A stretch of 64,000 bases of DNA from Burkholderiaceae bacterium. Its GTDB lineage: Bacteria; Pseudomonadota; Gammaproteobacteria; Burkholderiales; Burkholderiaceae_C. Location of the stretch: contig SCRU01000059.1 of assembly GCA_004323695.1 (NCBI GenBank), positions 124,001-188,000 on the forward strand, given 5' to 3'. Numbering within the stretch: position 1 is the stretch's first letter; the number at the start of each line of letters is the position of its first letter. The notes beneath the pieces are model-generated. The model saw only the letters and a list, made by a program, of their open reading frames with translations, was not told where the DNA came from and made no database searches. Below, piece after piece: positions 33,949-43,557 of this stretch. Position numbers and translations under genes: made by a program.

Positions 33949-35094
33949 ATGGAACATATTGAACCGGAGTTTCGAGCGAGCGCGCCAATTGAGCCGAAAC
34001 ACGCAACCATCGCGGTGCCGCGACTGGAGTTCCCGGATGGCGGGGCGTGGTCGATGCTGTTTTCTACCGAGCCAGATCCCGAGCGACTGAAAGACGGCCC
34101 CGTGCAGATCTGGCGCGCCTGGCGTGGCAATGATTCGTGGGCGCTGGACTGGTCTGATACGGATGGCCGGTTGCGCTTAATGAGTTCGCAAGCGGGGGAG
34201 GTGTGGGGTTCGTATTGCCGCAGGAATGGCCCGGTGACCGATATGCCAGAGCTCAAGGCCATATCGGATCAGTTCCGCGCCAATTCGATGGCAGCCCATG
34301 CCAGTGCCAAGATTGGTGGTCAGCCGGTACTGGATTGGGTGCACAAAAGGCGCGGCGCCACCGTTGCCGCCCCATCGACTGGGTCGGGCGGTATACAGGT
34401 TGCGCCTGCGGCGTCGGGAAATGGATGGGCCTGGCGTCTGTCATTGAAGGCAGGGCGGATTGTGCTCATGCTCATGGGGGCGCTGTTGATTCTCACCATG
34501 GTCGTGCAGCACATGCGGGGCAGTGTCGTGCCAAGCGCCGCGGCAAGCGCCGTCTCGCCGGTGGCCGCGGCTTCGCCGTTGCAAAAAGACCGCTCCTTGA
34601 GCGACCAGCTCACGCCCACGGAAATGCGTGTGGTGGCTAACGCTACCCGCAGCCTGGGCATACAGATGAAACCGTCTGGCCAGCCCTTTGTCATCTTCAG
34701 CGACCCAAACTGTCCGGTCTGCAAGGACCTGGAGAGCAAACTGGCCAAAGTTGATCCGCGATTTGCGCCGATCATCGTTCCTGTGGCCTTCAAGCCGAAT
34801 TCCGAGGAGGCCGTGCGCAAAATCATTTGCGCAAAGGACCCGATTGGCGCCTGGAGCGCCGCAATCGGCGGGACCACCCCGACTGGGGACGCTGTCAGCG
34901 ATGGGAACTGCGATGATGCGGCCAATCGCGTGACCGCATCCAACGGTGCCTTTGTGGCGTTGAATTTCAGTGGAACGCCAACACTGGTCTCGGCAACCGG
35001 GAAAGTAGTGTCAGGCTCTGGCTCGGTGGAGCAGATCGACCAGTGGCTCAGCGCCAACGGCGGCCTGAAACCGGTGGCCGCATCGGCGCACTGA
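33949..35094 (+). CDS. trbB: DsbC-like thioredoxin-fold protein (TrbB analogue)
   Basis: The 381-residue product has a cytoplasmic N-terminus of about 160 residues, one membrane helix (about 163-185), and a periplasmic thioredoxin/DsbC-like domain with Cys255-Pro-Val-Cys258 inside SDPNCPVCKDLE, and a cis-Pro-like SGTPTL. In IncI plasmids, trbB lies between trbA and trbC and encodes a disulfide isomerase, and here the gene is likewise between DotM/TrbA and DotL/TrbC. It is likely to help fold cysteine-containing transfer proteins. The long soluble N-terminal half is unusual. The TrbB name rests on position and the CPVC motif. Confidence 0.75.
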   Translation: MEHIEPEFRASAPIEPKHATIAVPRLEFPDGGAWSMLFSTEPDPERLKDGPVQIWRAWRGNDSWALDWSDTDGRLRLMSSQAGEVWGSYCRRNGPVTDMPELKAISDQFRANSMAAHASAKIGGQPVLDWVHKRRGATVAAPSTGSGGIQVAPAASGNGWAWRLSLKAGRIVLMLMGALLILTMVVQHMRGSVVPSAAASAVSPVAAASPLQKDRSLSDQLTPTEMRVVANATRSLGIQMKPSGQPFVIFSDPNCPVCKDLESKLAKVDPRFAPIIVPVAFKPNSEEAVRKIICAKDPIGAWSAAIGGTTPTGDAVSDGNCDDAANRVTASNGAFVALNFSGTPTLVSATGKVVSGSGSVEQIDQWLSANGGLKPVAASAH

Positions 35095-35111
35095 AGGAAA
35101 GGCGCGCCTCG

Positions 35112-35798
35112 ATGTTTGCATTGCTCGAACGGGTGTTCAGCTCCAAGGCCGGAACGCGAAGCCGGCAAACGCCGCCACTCGATGACGATTCTTGCAAGGA
35201 GGCGATGTCTGTTTGTCTGAGCGCGTTCGATGATGCCACCAAGGCGGTTGGCAAGGCGTGGTCGGGCGGTGCCATGAAGTCCCGCATCAACCCCCAGCGA
35301 GTGCAACGTGTCAGCGAGGCCTTCGAGCAGCGCGACCCACGTGATATTGCCTCTCTCGTTGTCGAAATTGCCATGCCCGACAACGCAGTCTCGGTGGTCG
35401 CTCAGCACCAAAGCGAGAAAGGCAAGCATTCTGGCGACTCGGCGATGCGCGAGTTTCTGGTTCGGGGCGTCATGGGAGCGCTCTTGCAGGCTGTTGTCGA
35501 GATTGAATGCGCCCTGCACGATGGCGCAGTGCAGGCTCAAGCTCTGAAGGCTCGGCTGCGCAACTGGATCCAGTCCCCATTGCAGCGCCAGGCATCCAGG
35601 CCTGGTTCGCCGGCGGCGGATCGTCTGGAGCATGCCAACGATGCACTTTGCATGATCTCTCAGGAGCTCGCCCGCGGTCAAAGTGCTTGCGATGCGGCCA
35701 AGATGCGATTGGGAATGGCCGGGCCACTTGCGGTCGCACTGCAAATCATCGAGATCACCCAGGAGGGTGCAGCTCCTGCTGGCGCGGCCAGCCACTGA
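35112..35798 (+). CDS. Hypothetical protein between TrbB-like and DotL
   Basis: The 228-residue product is predicted helical and soluble and is not recognised. I use the ATG at 35112 (MFALLERVFSS), since an earlier in-frame start lies inside the previous gene. Residues 45-65 include KEAMSVCLSAFDDATKAVGK. It ends 8 bases before the DotL start, so a cytoplasmic partner of DotL is plausible by position only. Confidence 0.6.
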   Translation: MFALLERVFSSKAGTRSRQTPPLDDDSCKEAMSVCLSAFDDATKAVGKAWSGGAMKSRINPQRVQRVSEAFEQRDPRDIASLVVEIAMPDNAVSVVAQHQSEKGKHSGDSAMREFLVRGVMGALLQAVVEIECALHDGAVQAQALKARLRNWIQSPLQRQASRPGSPAADRLEHANDALCMISQELARGQSACDAAKMRLGMAGPLAVALQIIEITQEGAAPAGAASH

Positions 35799-35806
35799 GG
35801 ACAGCC

Positions 35807-38800
35807 ATGGCTCTTATTGAACAGTATCAGGAAGTTCAACTCTCCCGCAACATCGCCGATGTTCGCTCCTGGGGTGAGAAATACGCGGAGAAACTCTCCA
35901 AACCCGAGTTCCTTGCCATCAACGTGGCAGGCGTCATTGCCTGCACGCTGATCCTGAAGATGCTTTGGATCGTCTGGGTGGTCTGCTTTCTCTTTCTGTT
36001 TTTCACGCACCTGAGTTACCGCGTTCTGCTGCCGCTGCGCTACCCGCCCGATGGCGTGGATGAGAAGGGAAAGCCCGGCGACGGGATCATGTATGTCGGC
36101 CACTTGCGCTCGACCAATGCGTTTGAGAACTTCCGTGAAATCTGGATGGCCGACTCGGACCTGCGAACCCACTTTTTGATCCTTGGTTCGACGGGCTCCG
36201 GGAAGTCGGAGACGCTCAAGGGCATGTTCTACAACGCCTTGTGCTGGGGCTCTGGCTTCTTCCTAGCTGACGGCAAGGCCGACAACAAGATGCCGCTGGA
36301 CCTGATGGCCATGTGCCGTATGCAGGGCGTGGACGATGACTTCCTGGCGCTGAACTTCCTCATCGGGGGTAGTTCGCCCGAGAAAATCCGCGCATCGCGC
36401 CGGCGGCGCACGAACATGATCAACACGTTTTCCGATTCGGATGCGGACACTCAAATCCAGATGGGTGCGAATCTGCTTCCAAAAGCTGAGGGCGACGGCA
36501 AGAGCTGGCAGGAAAAGGCACTGAATTTCTGGCGCTCCCTGGTGGCGGCGCTCTGCTACAAGCGTGACACCGAGGGGTTTGAGATCTCGGTGGGCACCTA
36601 CATCGACTACATGGGCTTGCCCAAGGTCGAGGAGCTGTACGCCGAAGGATACAAGGAGTACCTGCGTACCGGTGAGTGGTCCTATGGGTACGTCGGCATC
36701 AAGAGCTATTGCGAGTCCGGTGGTTGCCCTGGGTTCATGGTGGACCGGGTGATTGCCAAATACCAGCTGCCGCCCGACCCGCGCTCGGCTGACCGCATCG
36801 GGCTGCCCAACGAGCGCGGGCCGATGGGGCGAGGCGGGCCCATGGCTTCAGCCGGCAAGCCAGCCCAGAAAACAGAGCAAGACCAGTCGGCCTATGACCA
36901 GCATGGCTACCGGATCGGGCAGCTGATGCCTGCTCTCAACCTGCTGGACAAGACCTACGGGCATATTTTCCGGGCCAAGTATTCAGAGATCGACATGGTC
37001 GACGTGGCCCTGAACAACCGAGTGTTGGTGATGATGATCCCGTCTCTGGAGAAATCAGCTTCCGAGGCGGAAAACCTGGGCAAGCTGGCCATTGCCTGCC
37101 TTCGCGTGATGATGGGTCGCAACCTGGGGGCCGACATTGAAGGCGATCGCATCATGGTGCTGGACTCCAAGGCGACCGAGGCCAACTACCCGTACCTCGT
37201 GGCCCTGGACGAGCTCGGTTATTACTTTTCGGACGGCATTGCCGTGATGTTCGCCCAGGCACGCTCGCTGGGCATGTCCATGATCGCCGCAGCGCAGGAT
37301 ATCGAGAAACTGACGGAGGGCACGCGCGCCTCGGAGGCCGGCGCCATGCTGGCCAATGCCGTGGCGAAATTTTTCATGCGTATCGACGATGCGCAAAAGA
37401 CTCAAAAACTCATCAGCGACTACGTGGGCAAGGCACGGGTAGCGGTCTATGACCAGTATGAACTCAACTCCGGCGGCTTTCGCCGCGACAAGGCCGTCAA
37501 GGTCGACACACTGGAGCGCGTGACGATCAGCGACATGCAGAGCATGAAGACGGGCCAGGGGGTGATCAACACCCGAGGCAAGACCTTTGGAGTTGCCGGG
37601 TTCTATGTGGGTGACTACCTGGACAAGCACAAGATGAAGGATTTCCGGATCAATCGGTTCCTTCAGGTGAGGCAGGTCTCTCAAGAAGAAGTCGTCGGAT
37701 TTTCCATCGCCGCGGACGAAGGGAACGACGCCTTCGTTAAGGGGCGTCGGATGCTCGAAATCCTCTGCGGCAAGGCATCGCCTGACATGGAAATCGAGCC
37801 TGACATGCTGATTTCCCGTCTTGAGATTGTCGCGCAGGCCTTGCCGGCCAACATTGCCGGCGCCGAACGTGGTGCAGCGCTCTATGTGGCCGCCAAGAAG
37901 GCCATCCAGGATATGTTCGGGGTGCTTCCCGGCGTGGTGAGTGGGGCCGGCTCGGGTGGCGACAGACCGCATACCGACGCGAGTGTCGGCAGCGAGGCCT
38001 TGCCACTGGACCATGATGAGAGTGTCGGGCTTCCGACCAAGGGTGAGTTTGCCTCCATTGTCAAAGCTGCGCCGGCAGCGGCGCCGGCTGCCAGCGGGCC
38101 AGCCGATGGCGAAGCGGCCGAACGAACGCAGCGTCGGACCCAAGCGCAAACAGATGGAGATGGTGGGCCAACGGCGGAGCCGGTGCAGGCAGTGCAAGAG
38201 GTACCGGCCGTACAAGCGGCCAGCGACGACCCGTTTGCCTATCTGGACGAGGCTATTTTCGAGCGCCGCCCGATCGAACAACTGGCCGCGCCGGCCACGC
38301 CGCGGGCGGCGCAGGCCGCACAACCCGCAGTCCAGGCGCATGGCGTGCCACCCGGTGACCCTGACGCCTTTATCCTCGGGACAATCGCGCAAGCCGCAGA
38401 GAAGCAGGAGCCGCCACAATCGATTCAAAATCCAGGTGTCATTGACCCATCAAAACTGTTCGATGAGATCGATGCTGCGCCGGCTCCCGAAACCGGGGTG
38501 GGAGTGCCTCCCGCGAGTGTCCTCCCTTCGACAGAACCCCGTGTGAGCTCCTCAAGCCTGGAGGCTCCTGCGGTTTTGTCAGGAGAAATCAAGGCAGCGA
38601 TTGCCCAGATGTTGTCCGCAGGCAGAGCTGTACGCGAACGAAATATTTCTACTCATAGTGGAAACAAAACCAACAAAACTGGTTATATTGTCGAACCTTC
38701 AACCGGCGCGGCATCCAGGCCCACCATGGGGGCAGGACAGGGCGCTGGTTGGGTTGCCAATGCCTTGCGAGGCGCTGAAACAACGCTCAAGAGGGTGGGG

Positions 38801-39013
38801 CCAGATGCCGTTGGATTTGATGATCGCACGAGGGACACGGTGGCCGCAGTGGAAGCGGCGCTTGGCAGCCAGGATCCGTCCTCGGCGGCGCGCAATACTG
38901 AGCGCATTGTGTCGGCACAGATCACTCCCATCGATGATGAGCCGGCGCCGAACAGCGCTGCTCAGGAGTCTGTCGACGATTTCATGGCGATGCTCGGAAA
39001 TCAGTCGATGTAG
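35807..39013 (+). CDS. dotL: T4BSS coupling ATPase DotL/IcmO (TrbC)
   Basis: The 1068-residue product is a type IV coupling protein. Two membrane helices (about 37-70) precede the ATPase domain with GSTGSGKS (Walker A, 127-134) and YLVALDELGYYF (Walker B, about 463-472). Further C-terminal, from about 720, is a long Ala/Pro/Gln-rich disordered tail of roughly 300 residues, larger than in most DotL proteins. DotL delivers substrates and, in Legionella, binds DotN through its C-terminal part; here the DotN-like gene is in the upstream Dot operon. ATG 35807 follows a GAGGA site; the frame itself extends further upstream. Confidence 0.9.
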   Translation: MALIEQYQEVQLSRNIADVRSWGEKYAEKLSKPEFLAINVAGVIACTLILKMLWIVWVVCFLFLFFTHLSYRVLLPLRYPPDGVDEKGKPGDGIMYVGHLRSTNAFENFREIWMADSDLRTHFLILGSTGSGKSETLKGMFYNALCWGSGFFLADGKADNKMPLDLMAMCRMQGVDDDFLALNFLIGGSSPEKIRASRRRRTNMINTFSDSDADTQIQMGANLLPKAEGDGKSWQEKALNFWRSLVAALCYKRDTEGFEISVGTYIDYMGLPKVEELYAEGYKEYLRTGEWSYGYVGIKSYCESGGCPGFMVDRVIAKYQLPPDPRSADRIGLPNERGPMGRGGPMASAGKPAQKTEQDQSAYDQHGYRIGQLMPALNLLDKTYGHIFRAKYSEIDMVDVALNNRVLVMMIPSLEKSASEAENLGKLAIACLRVMMGRNLGADIEGDRIMVLDSKATEANYPYLVALDELGYYFSDGIAVMFAQARSLGMSMIAAAQDIEKLTEGTRASEAGAMLANAVAKFFMRIDDAQKTQKLISDYVGKARVAVYDQYELNSGGFRRDKAVKVDTLERVTISDMQSMKTGQGVINTRGKTFGVAGFYVGDYLDKHKMKDFRINRFLQVRQVSQEEVVGFSIAADEGNDAFVKGRRMLEILCGKASPDMEIEPDMLISRLEIVAQALPANIAGAERGAALYVAAKKAIQDMFGVLPGVVSGAGSGGDRPHTDASVGSEALPLDHDESVGLPTKGEFASIVKAAPAAAPAASGPADGEAAERTQRRTQAQTDGDGGPTAEPVQAVQEVPAVQAASDDPFAYLDEAIFERRPIEQLAAPATPRAAQAAQPAVQAHGVPPGDPDAFILGTIAQAAEKQEPPQSIQNPGVIDPSKLFDEIDAAPAPETGVGVPPASVLPSTEPRVSSSSLEAPAVLSGEIKAAIAQMLSAGRAVRERNISTHSGNKTNKTGYIVEPSTGAASRPTMGAGQGAGWVANALRGAETTLKRVGPDAVGFDDRTRDTVAAVEAALGSQDPSSAARNTERIVSAQITPIDDEPAPNSAAQESVDDFMAMLGNQSM

Positions 39014-39142
39014 CGCTCAAGTAATGTCCTGCATTTACACGGAAAAGGGTTCCAGTTTTGTCCGATTTGTAATATATTTTGTTCGTGACGTGGTTATTCG
39101 TCGGAAAATGTCAGGGGTTTTGGGAAATCCCTGAGCTGGCAA

Positions 39143-40309
39143 ATGTCAACGGACAAGGTAGATCAAGGACATGAGGTGCCCACAATGTCACAGGTAATGA
39201 CTTCGAATGCGCTTGGAGCTCCAGGCGTTGCGCTGTCGCCCATTGGGCGCGCCACGGGCGCTGGCTCACGCGCCGGCGCGGATTCATCCGCCTTTTTGTA
39301 CGCCAGGCCGTTCTCTGGTAAACCGTTGATTGACGAGGCGCTGAAGCTGCGGCTGGCCCAGGAGCTCGAGCGCCTTTGGCAGGCCGGCGCCCAGGTCATG
39401 CGCGCTTTGTTGCAGATGCTGCTCAATTTCCTGCGCGCCATTTTCCGGGTTTTCCGCCCGGGCACGGGCCCAGGGCAGGCGGGCGCTGAGGTGGCGCCGG
39501 GAGCATCGGGAAAGATTGGCAAGAAGGGCAAGGGCGAAGGCGGCGACCCCGTCAGCGATCAAGACCTGAGCGATATAGATGGCTCTGCGATGCAGCCCCA
39601 GGACGCTGTTCCTGCCAACACTGAGTCGGTGGCTGCGGCACAGGGGATGCGATTCGGCGATGCGGTGGGGGAGGAACACGGGCCAGCCGGTAACGACTCC
39701 GTCATGAGCGCTGAGGATGTGCACAGCATGCTGCAGCAAGTCCATCAGTCGAATCCTGATGCCGATGAGCTGCTGCGCGCCGGCGGCTACAAGGCGTTTC
39801 TTGGTGGCCTGCTGTCGTCTCAGGCATCCATTTTGAATGGCCACCTCGCCGAGGTGAATGCGTTGCAGTCTCGCATCGACTCCGCAGCACAGGATGTCGA
39901 TGCAACTGATGCTGCAAAGCAACAAATCGGGCAGATGCAGGAAAAGTTGCAGGCGCATCGACAGGCCGCCGAGGATGCAAGCGGGCGCATTCGCTGCGCG
40001 CTTGAGGCGGCAGGCAGGGAACGCCTGGATGTGCGAGAGGCCGTGATGGCGGCGGGAATCGACAAGTTGATGCCAGATTGGGAGCAGCATGTGCAGCCGC
40101 ATGGTGACCCGTCCGGGCCAACGTCTGTGCAGCCCGAGATCGACATGAATTCGCTTGCGATCGACGATGTCGACGCTGGCGATGAATTGACTAACAAATC
40201 GAAAGAGGACGAAAAGCAAGCGCGAAGCAAAGTTGCCAACCGCCTTCGATTCGTACTGGAACAGAATGAACGCAATAGTGAAAACCAAACCGACCACCCC
40301 GCGTCGTAA
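39143..40309 (+). CDS. Hypothetical coiled-coil protein
   Basis: The 388-residue product is not recognised. Residues about 70-115 form an amphipathic stretch (ELERLWQAGAQVMRALLQMLLNFLRAIFRVF) that may associate with membrane. Residues about 235-295 are a coiled coil (HLAEVNALQSRIDSAAQDV...). The end is acidic. An alternative start is the ATG at 39185. The gene overlaps the next one by 44 bases in another frame, so translation of both is probably coupled. Confidence 0.6.
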   Translation: MSTDKVDQGHEVPTMSQVMTSNALGAPGVALSPIGRATGAGSRAGADSSAFLYARPFSGKPLIDEALKLRLAQELERLWQAGAQVMRALLQMLLNFLRAIFRVFRPGTGPGQAGAEVAPGASGKIGKKGKGEGGDPVSDQDLSDIDGSAMQPQDAVPANTESVAAAQGMRFGDAVGEEHGPAGNDSVMSAEDVHSMLQQVHQSNPDADELLRAGGYKAFLGGLLSSQASILNGHLAEVNALQSRIDSAAQDVDATDAAKQQIGQMQEKLQAHRQAAEDASGRIRCALEAAGRERLDVREAVMAAGIDKLMPDWEQHVQPHGDPSGPTSVQPEIDMNSLAIDDVDAGDELTNKSKEDEKQARSKVANRLRFVLEQNERNSENQTDHPAS

Positions 40310-41264
40310 AGCCGCCGCTGCGGTAAAGAAGTCCAGCGTGCCGAGCAAACGGGCGCCGGGCAGGCCGCGCCTGAGCCCGGAGCAGGCGTTGATCGCGCGC
40401 GAGAAAAAGCGCCAGCAGCAGATGCTGGACAAAAGGGCGCGTCTCGAAGCGGCCCGCCAGGTCAGGGAGCGCGCCCGTGAAGAGCGTGCCATTGCCCGCT
40501 CCAAGGCCAAGGAAGAACTTGCAGCCAAACGGGCGGCTCGCCGTGCAAGCGGTGAACCCGATGGCGAACGTGTGACGCGCCCGCGCGCGGGCACGCCGCT
40601 GATCAAAAAGGACATGGTCCTGGGAAACGAGGCTTTGAAGGCTCCTTGGTCCATGCGCCCATTGACCGGCGCCGATCTGGATGCGCTGGGCAAGCGTTTT
40701 GGCCTGAATGCCTCCGAATTTTCTTCGGCTCTGGGGCTACAAAACCGCTTCGCCTTCACGGTGCTGCTGCGCACCTCCAAGGTGATCCCTTTCGATGTCG
40801 AGGTACTGGCGCGACTGTACGAAATGAGCCCGACGCCGGCGCCCTGGCAGAGCTACACGGCCGAGCAGGTGTTCAAGACCCTGTATGAGCCGCTACTGGA
40901 CAAGTTCGATGGCCCCGAGGACGTCGCCTACGCCAGGACTCTGTACTACAGCCGCTTCACCGCCACCATTGGCCGTTCGTCCGCGACGGCCTACCGCTGG
41001 GTTGAGAACAGCGGCAAGGCGCGATTGGTGGTCGTGCTGTTGCTGCGCAAGATCATGTCAATGCCTCATCCGCGGGAGACCCTGGAGCGTGTGGCGGCCT
41101 TGGTCATGCGCGTGCGCGGCGGGGACCTGAATCTGCGCGCGCCGATCCCGCAGCCAGGCCAGCGCGTGCATCGCAGGGGGCGCGTCGCAGATGTCAGCCG
41201 CCTGATCCCGGACAAGTCGTCATTGGGACGCGCCATCAAGATCAAATCCTTCGATATTGCTTGA
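40266..41264 (+). CDS. Hypothetical basic protein, possible DNA-binding
   Basis: The 332-residue product starts at the ATG at 40266 within the end of the preceding gene. The N-terminal 110 residues are very rich in Arg, Lys and Ala with a charged helical stretch (LIAREKKRQQQMLDKRARLEAARQVRERA). Residues about 130-190 resemble a Cro-type helix-turn-helix (DLDALGKRFGLNASEFSSALGL), and a second similar stretch, RSSATAYRWVENSGKARL, follows later. A role in regulation or DNA processing is inferred from composition; no named family. Confidence 0.6.
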   Translation: MNAIVKTKPTTPRRKAAAAVKKSSVPSKRAPGRPRLSPEQALIAREKKRQQQMLDKRARLEAARQVRERAREERAIARSKAKEELAAKRAARRASGEPDGERVTRPRAGTPLIKKDMVLGNEALKAPWSMRPLTGADLDALGKRFGLNASEFSSALGLQNRFAFTVLLRTSKVIPFDVEVLARLYEMSPTPAPWQSYTAEQVFKTLYEPLLDKFDGPEDVAYARTLYYSRFTATIGRSSATAYRWVENSGKARLVVVLLLRKIMSMPHPRETLERVAALVMRVRGGDLNLRAPIPQPGQRVHRRGRVADVSRLIPDKSSLGRAIKIKSFDIA

Positions 41265-41278
41265 CCGCCTAACCACCC

Positions 41279-41971
41279 ATGGACAACGACATCAATTCAC
41301 AGGTCATCCTTCCGCCGGCGCCGCGCCGGCTTGGCCGCGCACAGGGCGCGACCTACTTGCGTACATATCTTTTGGCCGACGAGGAGCCAAAGAGCATCAA
41401 TTTCCGCGACACCTTGGTCCACATCGATGGTTTGCCGGACGCCCCAAATCCCAAAGATCTTCTTTGGGGGGTGTATGGCAGCCGCGCCATTAACGATGCG
41501 AGCATCTACATGTCCCGCGCGTCGATAGACGAGAACAAGCGCCTGTACGAGATCGATATGTGGCTGCGTATCGATCACCTCAAGAGTGCGGCCGCGGCCG
41601 TTGACGAAGCCATTGTCCGAGAGACCGGGTTGGTGGTGACGTCGCGCCTACGTGCCGTCTTCAGGGACGAATTCAAGCAAACCTTGTTGTCCTATCTGGA
41701 GCCCTATCTGAGCAAGAAAATGTTCTCCACGGTTTCGGAGTTCGATCTGGACACGCTATTGGTGCAATTCCCCAATGCCGCCTGGAAATACATCCGCGAA
41801 CGTGAATGGGTGTTTGCCGTGGTTCATCCGGCCATCGTGCAGGTGGCCAAGGCCACCGAGGCAAGGGCGGCCGTCATGGCCAGGATGCAGGTGATTACGT
41901 TCCGGGCGGATGCAAGCCGCGTGGTCGAAGCCACCGTGCGTCAAGACGCCAGGATCCCGATTATTTTCTGA
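41279..41971 (+). CDS. Hypothetical protein
   Basis: The 230-residue product is not recognised. It has no signal peptide and no membrane helix. Ordered blocks are LLWGVYGSRAINDASIYMSRAS and LDTLLVQFPNAAWKYIREREWVFAVVHPAIVQVAKA. It lies 14 bases after the previous gene in what is probably one operon running to DotA. Confidence 0.6.
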   Translation: MDNDINSQVILPPAPRRLGRAQGATYLRTYLLADEEPKSINFRDTLVHIDGLPDAPNPKDLLWGVYGSRAINDASIYMSRASIDENKRLYEIDMWLRIDHLKSAAAAVDEAIVRETGLVVTSRLRAVFRDEFKQTLLSYLEPYLSKKMFSTVSEFDLDTLLVQFPNAAWKYIREREWVFAVVHPAIVQVAKATEARAAVMARMQVITFRADASRVVEATVRQDARIPIIF

Positions 41972-42000
41972 TTCGCATAACAGTGCAGTGAGATTGAGCC

Positions 42001-42531
42001 ATGACTGAACTTTTCGATTTTGCAAGCCTGAGCCTCGATGAGGTTCACGCGCAGGCCCTTGTCATTCCCGTGCAGGCGCGTGAGAGCGCCAAGCTGGGGT
42101 TTGGCAGCAAGGATTCGCCTGCAGCGCAGGAATTGAGCGTCGGCACTCAAGACATGCGCGTCCTGCGCGATGCAGTGGCAGCTCATGTCGAGAGCATGGG
42201 CCGCATGGAATTGTCATCGCCATTGGTTCGTGATGTGTACCTGAACACGGTCATCAGGGACATGCTGGAGCGCGCGGCCGCGGAAGGAGTTGGCGCCACT
42301 GGCTCGAACGCCGCCTTGGCCTGGACCATGCCGCTTGGCGATGTGTGCATGGTGGTGCTGGCCACCGAGGCAGATCTTCAGCGCCTGGGTGTGCGCGAGC
42401 TCGTGGAGATTGCACATGAAGACGCGGTGCGCGCGGCGCGCGATGCCGGCAAGCCCCACAACGCTCTCGCCCTGAGCGTGTACGACGCCCGGGCCATGTC
42501 CATGTCTGGACAGGGGCAACAGGTCGGCTAA
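42001..42531 (+). CDS. Hypothetical protein
   Basis: The 176-residue product is not recognised. It is soluble and contains DVCMVVLATEADLQRLGVRELVEIAHEDAVRAARDAGKP. It sits in the operon between DotL and DotA; function cannot be stated. Confidence 0.6.
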   Translation: MTELFDFASLSLDEVHAQALVIPVQARESAKLGFGSKDSPAAQELSVGTQDMRVLRDAVAAHVESMGRMELSSPLVRDVYLNTVIRDMLERAAAEGVGATGSNAALAWTMPLGDVCMVVLATEADLQRLGVRELVEIAHEDAVRAARDAGKPHNALALSVYDARAMSMSGQGQQVG

Positions 42532-42543
42532 CCGCCGTGCAGC

Positions 42544-42849
42544 ATGCCGGCGCAAATGGATTCCAGGGAGACAGAAGCGTTGCTTCTGGCCCGTTGCGCT
42601 GAATCTGCGAGAAATAGATCGAATGTGGCTCGGGACCAGCGCGAAGCCAATGTTTTCCATCTTGCTGCGACCGTCCTTCGATCGCCCTTGCCGCTTGAGT
42701 CCTCGAATCTGAAGAGTGCGAGCGATGCTTATTTCGCCTCGCACCAGGATGAGCGGCTGACGCCTAACGAGGTTGTGAGAAATGGCTGGGTCCAGAACTT
42801 GCCGCGCCTTCGCGACATGCTGAGCCAGCGGCTCGCTGCGAAGGGTTGA
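42544..42849 (+). CDS. Small protein paired with a nucleotidyltransferase
   Basis: The 101-residue product is charged and probably helical, with a KSASDAYFASHQDERLTPNEVV stretch. It is directly upstream (3 bases) of a DUF6036-like nucleotidyltransferase gene. In other systems, such a small partner next to a nucleotidyltransferase can act as antitoxin. I see no DNA-binding motif to confirm this. ATG 42544 is used; ATG 42556 is also possible. Confidence 0.55.
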   Translation: MPAQMDSRETEALLLARCAESARNRSNVARDQREANVFHLAATVLRSPLPLESSNLKSASDAYFASHQDERLTPNEVVRNGWVQNLPRLRDMLSQRLAAKG

Positions 42850-42852
42850 GCC

Positions 42853-43557
42853 ATGGCCGCGGGTCAGACATTCAATGCCAGAACTGCTCTTGCGAAGGGC
42901 TTGCAGGAGCTTTTCAGGCAATTGGCACAGCGCCTGTGCCTGCAAAAGCCCCTCAACGTGTACCTTGCCGGCGGTATGGCGGTTCATCTATACACGGCCA
43001 AGCGCGTCACAACCGATGTCGACGCTGAGTTTGGCGGACGCGTATTTGTCCCGAACGACTTGATCGTGAAGGTCGAGCTGGAGGACGGGACGAGCGAGTC
43101 GATGTATTTCGACACCAACTACAACTCATCGTTTGCCTTGATGCATGAGGATTATCTCGACGAGGCCGTTTTTCTGGAGCTTGGCATCGAGCAGATCCGG
43201 CTGCATGTGCTCTCTCCCCTGGACCTGGCGGTTAGCAAGATCGCCAGATTTTCAGACAACGACAAAGCGGACATTGCCGAGCTGGTTCGACTTGGCCTGA
43301 CGTCGTCGGCCGAGATCGAGCAGCGCGCCACCGATGCCCTGAATGGGTATGTTGGCGGGCAGGCCATGCTGCGGCTTAACCTGCGGGATGCCTTGGTCCT
43401 GGCAAGAGAAGTTGAGGCTGATAATCAAGCGCAACGCGGCAATGCACTACCAAGCATGAAGACGCGGACCGGTGCGGCCTTGTCCTTCTGGAGCAGTGCT
43501 CATGATGAGCCTGCTGAGAAAGGCGACGAAGGCGGTGCTGGGGACAAGTGTTGCTGA
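42853..43557 (+). CDS. DUF6036-like nucleotidyltransferase
   Basis: The 234-residue product has the polymerase-beta-like nucleotidyltransferase signature YLAGGMAVHLYTAKRVTTDVDAEF (about 36-58), with the paired Gly, and Asp-x-Asp catalytic residues intact, then RLHVLSPLDLAVSKIARFSDNDKADIAEL, as in DUF6036 and related AbiEii/MNT proteins. Such enzymes transfer nucleotides to tRNA or proteins and often serve as toxins in toxin-antitoxin or defence pairs. The small gene upstream is the likely partner. A stabilising addiction role for the element is inferred. Confidence 0.7.
   Translation: MAAGQTFNARTALAKGLQELFRQLAQRLCLQKPLNVYLAGGMAVHLYTAKRVTTDVDAEFGGRVFVPNDLIVKVELEDGTSESMYFDTNYNSSFALMHEDYLDEAVFLELGIEQIRLHVLSPLDLAVSKIARFSDNDKADIAELVRLGLTSSAEIEQRATDALNGYVGGQAMLRLNLRDALVLAREVEADNQAQRGNALPSMKTRTGAALSFWSSAHDEPAEKGDEGGAGDKCC

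Noticed and set aside
37055-38428. Long minus-strand frame opposite DotL
   Set aside because: It has His/Arg/Gly-rich translation typical of antisense to GC-rich coding sequence and lies within a well-supported DotL.
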